Source: Syntrophobacterales bacterium
GTDB taxonomy: Bacteria > Desulfobacterota > Syntrophorhabdia > Syntrophorhabdales > WCHB1-27
Assembly: GCA_017881765.1 (NCBI GenBank)
Contig: JADGQN010000175.1
Coordinates: 1 to 8,990 of the forward strand
Direction: 5' to 3'
Length of the DNA stretch: 8,990 bases
This document shows positions 1 through 6,406 of the stretch, one piece after another. The position numbers and the translations under genes are program-made. The notes under the pieces were generated by a model that did no database searches, was not told where the DNA came from, and saw nothing but the letters and a program-made list of their open reading frames with translations. Each line of letters opens with the position of its first letter. The stretch's first letter is position 1.

Positions 1-69
1 CGCCGACCGGACGAAACGGTTTGCCAGGACCATGTTCTTGATAGTTGTTGGTTCAAAGAGCTTGGACAC
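1..69 (-). CDS. NADH:flavin oxidoreductase / Old Yellow Enzyme family, N-terminal fragment
   Basis: Only the first 23 codons are present; the gene runs off the left edge. Read on the minus strand from GTG at 69, the protein starts with LFEPTTIKN and continues to NRFVRSA. This is the usual opening of the FMN-binding TIM barrel in the Old Yellow Enzyme family (2,4-dienoyl-CoA reductase, enoate reductase and trimethylamine dehydrogenase relatives). The GTG start is preferred because a TGA stop lies in the same frame two codons upstream and GGAGAG sits six bases before the GTG. The gene is divergent from the acyl-CoA ligase, so the two may share a control region. Reduction of an enoate or enoyl-CoA is the likely general role. 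The catalytic and FeS-cluster residues lie outside the window, so subfamily is unknown. Confidence 0.8.
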   Translation of the reverse strand, partial: MSKLFEPTTIKNMVLANRFVRSA

Positions 70-72
70 GCT

Positions 73-129
73 TCACTCTCCGACAAATGTCATCTCATGC
101 TCAATGGGGTCAGGGTTGACACGCTCCAT
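73..129 (-). other. Possible 18-codon leader ORF or gene remnant upstream of the oxidoreductase
   Basis: On the minus strand, ATG at 129 opens an 18-codon frame (MERVNPDPIE...FVGE) ending in TGA at 75-73, three bases before the GTG start of the oxidoreductase and in the same frame. A TTG at 177 would extend it to 34 codons, with a TAA two codons further upstream. The ribosome-binding GGAGAG of the oxidoreductase lies inside its last codons, so translation of the two could be coupled. I do not recognise the peptide. It may be a leader, the tail of a decayed gene, or chance. Confidence 0.2.
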
Positions 130-225
130 GTGAATCTTGGCTCCGTACCACTCGCGCTCCTTTCCGGCCGCGACCAATCTTTATATCACAAATGGGGAAG
201 GAGTTTCTGAGAAAAAATAGTGACC

Positions 226-253
226 TTGACAATTGACACCGCCCATATCTAAT
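226..253 (+). promoter_or_regulatory. Candidate sigma-70 promoter for the acyl-CoA ligase gene
   Basis: A perfect -35 hexamer TTGACA (226-231) is followed after 16 bases by TCTAAT (248-253), a 5/6 match to the -10 consensus. A second TTGACA starts seven bases later (233-238) but lacks a good -10. Transcription would start near 260, giving a leader of only about 10 to 20 bases before the ligase start codons at 271 or 280. No operator palindrome is obvious. On the opposite strand a TATAAA-like box (185-180) could serve the divergent oxidoreductase but has no good -35. Confidence 0.5.
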
Positions 254-270
254 GCTACCTTTCTCACAGA

Positions 271-2139
271 ATGCGTGGCATGGATAAGGCTCAACAATAT
301 CAGGAATTGAGAAACAAGACGGTACCGGGGCTCTTCCTCGAAAGAGTAAGAACCGTTCCCGATGAAGTCGCGTACAGGGCAAAAAAACTGGGCATCTACG
401 AAGAGCGCACATGGCTCGACTTTCATCAGTTGGTCGCTCGTTGCGCAATCGGATTTGCGCAATTGGGGGTTGAGCACGGCGATCGTGTCGCCTTCATGGG
501 CGATCCCTGCGAGGAATATACGATTTGTGAACTCGCTGCCCAGGCATTGGGAGCAATAACGTACGGGATTTATCCTACCTCTTCGTCCGCAGAGTTGCTG
601 CGCCTGATGACTGATGGCAAGGCCTGCGTGTTCGTTGCCGGTAACCAGGAGTATCTGGACCGAATTCTGCCGCTTTCCAAAGAGCTTTCCGCTCTGGAGC
701 ACGTGATCATTATCGACACCAGGGGGATGCTCGGGTACGACCACTCTTCATTAGTCAGTTACGAAAAGCTTTCTGAAAAGGGGGCGGAGCAGCTCGCGTC
801 AAGGCCTGGCGCTCTGGAAGATATCGTGAGCAGCGTCAAACCGTCGGACGGACTGTGCATCGTATACACGTCCGGAGCCACAGGCCACCCGAAGGGTGTT
901 CTCATTAGTCATGGAAAACATTTAGCCGCCACCCAAGCATTGATCGAGCATTATCCCGTGCTGCTTGAACGTTCACATCGAACCGTGGTCTATCTACCGT
1001 TATCCAACGTTATCGGGAGGGTGGCCGCCTTGACGTTGCCCTTACTGGCCCCTGTAATTCCGCACTACGGTGAAGACATAGAGGATCTGAATCAGACGTT
1101 TTTCGAGGTTGCCCCAACGGTCTTGTTTACCGTGCCGAACTATCTGAAGAAATTTGCCTCCGGCATTCTTATTGATATCGAAAATTCGAGCGCCTTAAAA
1201 AAACTGGCATACACGATCGCGATAAGCATAGGCCGTCAGCACTTGAACAACGTCTGGGAGAAGAAAAGAGACGTCCTGTGGAAACTTGTCTATCTTTTTT
1301 GCCGCTGCGCGGTGTTTCGGCCGATCCTTAATAAAATTGGATTTGATAAAGTGAGGATTGCTCTTTCAACGGGAGCGCCTCTTCCTTCTCAGCTCATGGC
1401 CCTGTGGCAAATTTACGGTCTCAATCTCTCCGAAGCATACGGCATGGCTGAAATGGGAGGAGGAATCATTTCCGCACAAAGGCCGAACTATCCAAGGCCC
1501 GGGGATGTTGGCAAACCTTTGGCCTGCCTGGAGGTGATGCTTTCCGATACGGGAGAGATCCTGGTCCGCGGGGAAGAACTGTTTGAGTGTTACTGGGACA
1601 ATCCGGAGCTCACCGATGAGTTTCGGGACCTCAAGGGCTGGCTTCGCACGGAAGACGCAGGGGAATGGACGGCTGACGGTGGCCTCAAAATCCTGGACCG
1701 CATCAGCGACTCCGTTTCTCACCCGGATAAAAAGAGGATCAGCCTGACGACGATTGAAAGTGCTCTAAAGTCGAGTCCCTATATCAATGAGGCCGTGGTG
1801 GTGGGCAAAGATCGAGCATACCTTTCTTCGCTTATCGAGATCGACTTCGAGGCGGTTTCTGATTGGGCGAGTCGGCATAATCTTCCCTTTACGGGCTTCA
1901 CCGGTCTCATTCAGCACCCTGCTGTCATTGCGCATATCGGGAAGGAGATAGACCGCGTCAACAGCGAGCTCAAATCCCATGAGCAGATACATGAGCAGAT
2001 ACAGGCTTTCAGGATCATACCGGGAGAATTGACTCCGGCCGAGGATGGAGCATTGGTAACCCCAACACGAAAGATTAAGCGCAAGTTTGTTTACAGGAAG
2101 TTCGAGACGCTCATTGAATCGATGTATGAGAGCACGTAG
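271..2139 (+). CDS. AMP-forming acyl-CoA ligase, long-chain fatty acyl-CoA synthetase-like
   Basis: This 622-residue ANL-superfamily adenylating enzyme would convert a carboxylic acid to its CoA thioester using ATP in the cytoplasm. The P-loop-like A3 motif YTSGATGHPKGV is at 199-210 and A5 YGMAE at 390-394. A7 reads LRTED (458-462) where LRTGD or HTGD is usual, keeping the ribose-binding Asp. A8 contains DRISD (476-480). The C-terminal lobe ends with PTRKIKRK (598-605), in which K601 is the likely catalytic lysine. Length and C-terminal pattern fit the bacterial long-chain synthetase-like ligases often encoded beside Liv-type ABC importers. Neither ATG 271 nor ATG 280 has a clear Shine-Dalgarno sequence, so the start could be three codons later. 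The TAG stop is the first three bases of an intergenic repeat array. Whether the substrate is aliphatic or aromatic cannot be decided from sequence. Confidence 0.9.
   Translation: MRGMDKAQQYQELRNKTVPGLFLERVRTVPDEVAYRAKKLGIYEERTWLDFHQLVARCAIGFAQLGVEHGDRVAFMGDPCEEYTICELAAQALGAITYGIYPTSSSAELLRLMTDGKACVFVAGNQEYLDRILPLSKELSALEHVIIIDTRGMLGYDHSSLVSYEKLSEKGAEQLASRPGALEDIVSSVKPSDGLCIVYTSGATGHPKGVLISHGKHLAATQALIEHYPVLLERSHRTVVYLPLSNVIGRVAALTLPLLAPVIPHYGEDIEDLNQTFFEVAPTVLFTVPNYLKKFASGILIDIENSSALKKLAYTIAISIGRQHLNNVWEKKRDVLWKLVYLFCRCAVFRPILNKIGFDKVRIALSTGAPLPSQLMALWQIYGLNLSEAYGMAEMGGGIISAQRPNYPRPGDVGKPLACLEVMLSDTGEILVRGEELFECYWDNPELTDEFRDLKGWLRTEDAGEWTADGGLKILDRISDSVSHPDKKRISLTTIESALKSSPYINEAVVVGKDRAYLSSLIEIDFEAVSDWASRHNLPFTGFTGLIQHPAVIAHIGKEIDRVNSELKSHEQIHEQIQAFRIIPGELTPAEDGALVTPTRKIKRKFVYRKFETLIESMYEST
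1978..2001 (+). repeat. In-frame 12-base tandem duplication in the ligase gene
   Basis: The 12-mer CATGAGCAGATA occurs twice in perfect tandem and encodes HEQI twice (residues 570-577), in the helical segment before the final strand of the C-terminal lobe. It lengthens the protein by four residues without breaking the frame and looks like a recent slippage event. Confidence 0.8.
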
Positions 2140-2303
2140 GACGTCCGCCCCGCTAGGACGTAGGACGTCCACCACGCCTTCGGCATGATTAGGACGAGAG
2201 GGGTCCGGATGAAGAATATGAACGTATCAAGTTCACTATCGTCCCAGCCCGAAGGGCGGACATCCCAGCGTCAGCGGACATCCTACGTCCGAACGAAGTG
2301 GAC
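2137..2303 (+). repeat. Intergenic array of TAGGACG / CGTCCYA units with small hairpins (array A)
   Basis: Forward words TAGGACG occur at 2137, 2154, 2161 and 2190, including TAGGACGTAGGACGTCC at 2154-2170. After a spacer the complementary words follow: CGTCCCAG at 2240-2247, and CGGACATCCYA twice (from 2257 and 2275, 18 bases apart), then CCTACGTCC up to 2290. Between them are short hairpins: CACGCC-TTC-GGCATG (2174-2188, one mismatch) and a perfect GCCC-GAA-GGGC (2247-2257). The segment 2240-2270 matches 8727-8757 of the second array at 25 of 31 positions. The array fills the gap between the ligase and LivK and supplies the ligase stop codon. An open frame through part of it is fortuitous. 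Function is unknown; RNA folding, mRNA stability or a mobile small repeat are possible. Confidence 0.8.
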
Positions 2304-2320
2304 AATGCTTAAAAAAACAG

Positions 2321-2325
2321 GGAGG
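2321..2325 (+). promoter_or_regulatory. Ribosome binding site that sets the LivK start
   Basis: GGAGG lies six bases before ATG 2332, ideal spacing. Earlier in-frame ATGs at 2185 and 2305 lack such a site, and the first lies in repeat DNA. The choice is confirmed by a signal peptide that begins exactly at 2332. Confidence 0.85.
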
Positions 2326-2331
2326 TGGAGT

Positions 2332-3510
2332 ATGTTGAAGAAAGGTCTGTTCGGAATGGTTTTATCAGTTGCTCTTGTGGCTATGTTTTTTGTGCCGGCA
2401 TACGCTGCACCGGAACCTTATCTGGTCGGAGCAGCTATCTCGATTACGGGGCCCGGATCGGAACCGTTGGCCCCTATCAAGGATGCGCTGGACATTTACT
2501 TCAAGGACGTCAACGCAAAAGGAGGTATCAACGGCCATCCTGTAAAGCTCCTGATAGAGGATACGATGAACGAACCATCCAGGGCGGCAACACAGGCGAG
2601 ACAACTCGTCACCCAGAATAAGGTGAGCCTCCTCATACTGGCCGGCTTGTCCAGCCTTTATGCTCCGGTAGTCCAGGTGGCTGAGCAGTATAATGTGCCG
2701 TTGCTCTTTTTAGGCGTCTGTCCCCCGGAGACATACCCGCCCAAAGCAGATCCAAATCAGTTTTGTTCTACTGCATTCGGCATGAAATTCGATAGCAGTT
2801 TTGCGGTCCCCTTTATACATGAGCAGTCAAAAGGTTCTTCTCTGAAATTGGCCCTGGAGGCCATGAATGTGCCCCTGTCGCGCAATGAGATTGATTGGGC
2901 TGAACAGTTGGCCAAGAGCATGGGCATTGAAGTTGTGGATAAGGAAGTCACTCCGCCTCCTACCGCCGACTTTACACCATTTGCGACCAAGATGAAGAGT
3001 TCAGGAGCCACCTGGGCGTATAGCTATGGTCCATGGGGAATGGAAGTGAGGACATTCGAAGCATTGCGGAAACTTGGCTGGAAGGGAAAGTACCTGGCAT
3101 ATGGTCATATACAGGCCGAAGATGAACTGAAGCGCCTTAAGGATGACGATTTTTATGTTTACGGAACGAACGCCTTCTTTACCGACAATACCCAGGCGCA
3201 CCAAAGAATCAAGGCGATGAGCGAAAAGGAAAAAACTGTCTATCCTTATACCCAGCTGACGGACGGCTGGATCGGGGCAACCGTTATCGAGGAAGTGCTG
3301 AAGAAGGTGCCCTGGCCGGCCACGCCGGACAAGGTACGGGAGTCGATGAATCAGGTGAAAGTTGATACGCAGGGGCTCAAGGGAGGGCCGATTGTCTGGA
3401 CCAAGACGAATCACTATCGAACCACCGGCTACTACAGGGCCTATAAATGGGATTCGAAGAAAAATGCAGTTGTAATCGCCAAAGACTGGACAGCGATAGA
3501 AGTGAAGTAG
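2332..3510 (+). CDS. livK: Branched-chain amino acid-type ABC importer, periplasmic substrate-binding protein
   Basis: A 392-residue exported protein of the type I periplasmic binding family (Peripla_BP_6, LivK-like). Residues 1-25 are a classic signal peptide: MLKK, a hydrophobic stretch, and cleavage after AYA. The mature part opens with the family strand LVGAAISITGPGSE, then NAKGGINGHPVKLLIED (61-77) and SRAATQARQLV (83-93). The second lobe has ADFTPFATKMKSSGA (212-226), and a WIGATVIEEVLKK helix is at 313-325. Two cysteines (130, 145) close in sequence could form a disulfide. The frame is open upstream to 2185, but those 49 codons translate the repeat array and are rejected. In this family the name does not predict ligand; with a CoA ligase and methyltransferase nearby, an aromatic or other organic acid is as likely as an amino acid. 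The TAG stop overlaps the next repeat array. Confidence 0.9.
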   Translation: MLKKGLFGMVLSVALVAMFFVPAYAAPEPYLVGAAISITGPGSEPLAPIKDALDIYFKDVNAKGGINGHPVKLLIEDTMNEPSRAATQARQLVTQNKVSLLILAGLSSLYAPVVQVAEQYNVPLLFLGVCPPETYPPKADPNQFCSTAFGMKFDSSFAVPFIHEQSKGSSLKLALEAMNVPLSRNEIDWAEQLAKSMGIEVVDKEVTPPPTADFTPFATKMKSSGATWAYSYGPWGMEVRTFEALRKLGWKGKYLAYGHIQAEDELKRLKDDDFYVYGTNAFFTDNTQAHQRIKAMSEKEKTVYPYTQLTDGWIGATVIEEVLKKVPWPATPDKVRESMNQVKVDTQGLKGGPIVWTKTNHYRTTGYYRAYKWDSKKNAVVIAKDWTAIEVK

Positions 3511-3635
3511 GGTCCAAGGGTTCGAGGGTCCAAGGGGCCAAGTCTTAATAATGAAGAGAACTATCGACCTTGCCTTAAGAAGACAGGGTCCGAGTCTTTT
3601 CTAGAACCCTTGAACCCTAGGACCCTAGAACCCTC
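3508..3635 (+). repeat. Two octamer-repeat blocks forming a long inverted repeat between LivK and LivH
   Basis: Block one (3510-3537) is GGGTCCAA, GGGTTCGA, GGGTCCAA, GGGG: a strict 8-base period starting on the last base of the LivK stop. A lone GGGTCCGA is at 3586-3593. Block two (3602-3635) is TAGAACCC, TTGAACCC, TAGGACCC, TAGAACCC, TC, the same unit inverted. Positions 3508-3534 pair with 3601-3627 at 23 of 27 positions around a 66-base loop. In mRNA this would be a strong stem-loop after the binding-protein gene. Such structures can protect the upstream message or damp downstream expression, which would fit the need for excess binding protein. No U-tract follows, so it is not a typical intrinsic terminator. 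Confidence 0.75.
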
Positions 3636-3650
3636 AACTATGAGGTCATC

Positions 3651-4523
3651 ATGCAGATCATCGTTAATACCGTCGTCCTGGCTTCTCTCTATAGCCTGAT
3701 AGGCTGCGGGTTTGTACTGATCTATAGAGCAAGCCGGGTCGTCAATCTTGCGCAGGGAGAATTGATGGCCATGGGGGGCTATTTTCTCTTTACCGTGGCG
3801 ATGGGCCTATTCAAGGAGCCCATCCCATCGTTTCTCGTGGCTTCCGTTTTTAGTGTGGGCCTGGGTTTCATCATCTATTTTTTCCTGATGCGTTTCATGG
3901 CCGGTGAATCTGTTTTTGCAGCTATCCTTTCGACTATAGCCCTCGGGATCCTGCTCCGGGGGCTCATCACCTTGATCTGGACCTCGCAGCTCTGGCATCC
4001 GCTCGAGAAGATGGGCATAACGAATGCCTCTCACACGCTGGTCAAGGATGCGGTTATTTCAACGTTCGGGATCGTAACGGTTCTCAGCGCTTTTTTTATC
4101 TACCTGGCGCTGTTTCTCTGCCTCAAGTTCACGCGCTGGGGTCTGAGGATGCAGGCTGTGGGGGAGAACCCCCTTTTGGCCTCGCGAAGAGGGATCAAGC
4201 TGCATAACTATTATGCGCTTTCGTGGGGAGTGGCGGCGTTCACCGGCGGTTTCGCGGGCATGATCCAATCGTGCGACGCCATTCTGGAACCGGGTATGGT
4301 CGCCATCGGCTTGAAGACTTTTCCGGTTGTCCTGGTGGGCGGTCTGGATAGCCTCGCAGGCGTGATTCCAGGGGCGTTCGTGGTGGCCATAGCAGAAGTC
4401 ATTGCCATCAACTACATCAGCCCTCAGGCGAGCGAAGCGGCGCCGTTTGTCGTGCTCCTGATCATGTTGCTGATCCGGCCGTGGGGTCTTTTCGGCACCA
4501 AGGAAGAGCTGGAGAGGGTTTGA
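3651..4523 (+). CDS. livH: Branched-chain-type ABC importer permease LivH
   Basis: A 290-residue inner-membrane permease, one half of the LivHM translocation pore. It is very hydrophobic with about eight membrane segments. Family marks are the N-terminal YRASRVVNLAQGELMAMGGY (25-44), the cytoplasmic coupling loop around RMQAVGENPLLASRRGIKLHNY (166-187), which docks on the ATPases, GGLDSLAGVIPGA (230-242) and the C-terminal LLIRPWGLFG (273-282). Length is normal for LivH. GAGG five bases before the ATG is the ribosome site. The stop is separated from the LivM start by one base, so translation is probably coupled. It lies downstream of the octamer inverted repeat and may be expressed less than LivK. 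Confidence 0.93.
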   Translation: MQIIVNTVVLASLYSLIGCGFVLIYRASRVVNLAQGELMAMGGYFLFTVAMGLFKEPIPSFLVASVFSVGLGFIIYFFLMRFMAGESVFAAILSTIALGILLRGLITLIWTSQLWHPLEKMGITNASHTLVKDAVISTFGIVTVLSAFFIYLALFLCLKFTRWGLRMQAVGENPLLASRRGIKLHNYYALSWGVAAFTGGFAGMIQSCDAILEPGMVAIGLKTFPVVLVGGLDSLAGVIPGAFVVAIAEVIAINYISPQASEAAPFVVLLIMLLIRPWGLFGTKEELERV

Positions 4524-4524
4524 G

Positions 4525-5586
4525 ATGGCGTTCGCAAGCGGCTATTTCAAAACCTCGTATAAGGCCGACCTCTCGCTTGTAGAGACTCGGACCCGATGGC
4601 TGTTTCTGGCAATACTGATTATCGGACTGATCTGCTTTCCCTTTATTGCTTCACCTTTTCTGCTCGACCTCGCGAGTCAGGTCTGCCTTTCTTTGATCGG
4701 GGCTGTAGCGTTGATGCTTCTGACAGGCTATGCCGGTCAGATCTCCCTCGGGCACGCCGGTTTCATTGCCGCCGGAGCTTACGTGACCGCCATTCTTTTT
4801 AAGGAATTTAACGCCCCTATCTGGGTGACCTTGCCTGCCTCGGGGCTTGTTGGAGCCATCCTGGGCATCATCTTCGGACTTCCGTCGTTGAGATTGAAGG
4901 GCGTCTATCTGGCCTTGAGCACCCTGGCCATGCATTTCATTGTTGTCTATATGGGCGCCGAATATGAGTCAAGAAGAGGTTTTGCAACGGGTATCGTCAT
5001 CAAACCTCCATCCATCGGGCCTTTCATCATAAGAGATCCGCTCGTCTGGTATTTCCTGGCGCTTATTGCCGCAGTCGCAGCGCTCCTGTTTTCAATTAAC
5101 CTGGTGCGCTCCCGTTCGGGCAGGGCCTGGGTAGCGATCCGGGACAGGGAAGTAGTGGCTGAAGCCATTGGCGTGAAGGTGCCTCTTTATAAATTGTCCG
5201 CATTCGTGACCGGGGCTGTCATGACCTCTATCTCCGGCTGCCTGTTTGCTTATTACAGGGGGTTCGTCTCTGTAGAGGCCTATTCTCTGTTCCTCACGAT
5301 TCAATACGTTGCGATGATCATCATAGGAGGGTTGGGGACAATCCTCGGGGCCGTGCTAGGAACGATCTTTGTGGTGCTGCTCCCTTACACAATCGACGCG
5401 GTTGGAAGAGCGCTCCAGGTTCCCGCTCGCTTAACGACCTACATGTTCGCCATCCAGTATGCCAGCTTCGGACTAATCATGATTATTTTTCTCGTGGTGG
5501 AACCAGGAGGCCTTGTAGCGGTCTGGAATCGAATAAGAAACTATTTCATCCTCTGGCCGTTTAAGCGCAGGCCTATGGGAAGGTAA
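4525..5586 (+). CDS. livM: Branched-chain-type ABC importer permease LivM
   Basis: A 353-residue inner-membrane permease, partner of LivH. The hallmark GYAGQISLGHAGFIAAGAY is at 68-86, followed by FGLPSLRLKGVYLALSTLA (117-135). The ATPase-coupling loop is around RDREVVAEAIGVKVPLYK (206-223), and GGLGTILGAVLGT is at 268-280. A basic C-terminal tail (KRRPMGR) ends the protein. The first 25 or so residues are polar and cytoplasmic, as is common in LivM. The ribosome site AGAGG lies at the end of livH. Four bases separate it from livF. Confidence 0.93.
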   Translation: MAFASGYFKTSYKADLSLVETRTRWLFLAILIIGLICFPFIASPFLLDLASQVCLSLIGAVALMLLTGYAGQISLGHAGFIAAGAYVTAILFKEFNAPIWVTLPASGLVGAILGIIFGLPSLRLKGVYLALSTLAMHFIVVYMGAEYESRRGFATGIVIKPPSIGPFIIRDPLVWYFLALIAAVAALLFSINLVRSRSGRAWVAIRDREVVAEAIGVKVPLYKLSAFVTGAVMTSISGCLFAYYRGFVSVEAYSLFLTIQYVAMIIIGGLGTILGAVLGTIFVVLLPYTIDAVGRALQVPARLTTYMFAIQYASFGLIMIIFLVVEPGGLVAVWNRIRNYFILWPFKRRPMGR

Positions 5587-5590
5587 CGAG

Positions 5591-6406
5591 ATGACCCGGA
5601 ACGGTGGAGAGGGCCTGCTCAACGTCGAAAATATGGGTGTGGTCTACAATAACGTCTCCGCGGCAACCCATGGTGTTTCTCTGAAGGTTTACAAAAACGA
5701 GATCGTGGCCCTGCTCGGGACAAACGGGGCAGGGAAGTCATCCGCTCTGAAAGCGATTTCCGGTTTTCTGGGGATCGACAATGCTAGAGTCGTGGAAGGC
5801 TTTATCGAATTCAAGGGTGAGCGCATCCAGAATCAGCCTCCTCATGCGATTACGCTGAAGGGGATCGCCCTCGTACCGGAGTGGGGTAAAGTATTTGAAA
5901 ACCTGACCGTTGAAGAGAACCTGGAAGTATGCGTCCCCGCGGCAAAGCGCCAGGTGAAGAAGCAGGATATTGCTCAGTTGCTCGAATATTTCCCTCCTCT
6001 GCAAAAGGCCAAAAAACGCCTGGCGGGCTATCTCAGCGGAGGGGAGCGGCAGATGCTCTCCATATCCACGGCCCTTTTGTGCAAGCCCGATTTGCTGCTG
6101 GTCGATGAATTATCCCTGGGATTGGCGCCGGTCATCGTCGACGAACTGATGGGCCTTTTGAAGATCATCCGGGATGAACAGGGTGTGACTATCCTGCTGG
6201 TGGAACAGAATGCGTTGGCTGCCCTTGGGATAGCCGACTATGGTTATGTGATCGAGAATGGCCGCATTGTCTTCGCAGGGACCGCAGGGACGCTCCTGAG
6301 TCACAAGGACATCCAGGAATTTTATCTGGGGCAGGCTGATCGGGAATCGCGAACGAGCTATCGTGACGTCAAACAGTACCGGCGAACGCGAAGGTGGTAT
6401 GGATAA
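5591..6406 (+). CDS. livF: Branched-chain-type ABC importer ATPase LivF, with basic C-terminal tail
   Basis: A 271-residue cytoplasmic ATPase that powers the LivHM pore. Walker A GTNGAGKS is at 43-50, the signature LSGGERQ at 148-154, and Walker B LLLVDE at 168-173 with SLGLAP after it. VEQN (204-207) fills the H-loop region, which is normal for LivF. Two departures: the usual DEPSLGLAP reads DELSLGLAP (Pro to Leu at 174), and the usual VPEGR stretch near the Q-loop reads VPEWGK (95-100). The last 20 residues (RTSYRDVKQYRRTRRW) form a basic, tyrosine-rich tail absent from E. coli LivF. From memory, similar tails occur in Liv ATPases encoded with acyl-CoA ligases and aromatic-acid genes. Its end overlaps the livG start by eight bases. 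Confidence 0.92.
   Translation: MTRNGGEGLLNVENMGVVYNNVSAATHGVSLKVYKNEIVALLGTNGAGKSSALKAISGFLGIDNARVVEGFIEFKGERIQNQPPHAITLKGIALVPEWGKVFENLTVEENLEVCVPAAKRQVKKQDIAQLLEYFPPLQKAKKRLAGYLSGGERQMLSISTALLCKPDLLLVDELSLGLAPVIVDELMGLLKIIRDEQGVTILLVEQNALAALGIADYGYVIENGRIVFAGTAGTLLSHKDIQEFYLGQADRESRTSYRDVKQYRRTRRWYG

Noticed and set aside
181..744. 187-codon minus-strand frame over the ligase start
   Set aside because: It is antisense to a well-supported ligase gene, shows no recognisable domain, and has no plausible start or partner.
2137..2303. Insertion sequence or transposase remnant
   Set aside because: No transposase-like frame and no clear terminal repeats with target duplication; only short structured repeats are visible.
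6363..6398. Upstream GTG start for LivG
   Set aside because: It adds 12 residues not typical of LivG, and the ATG at 6399 has its own ribosome site and fits the family start.
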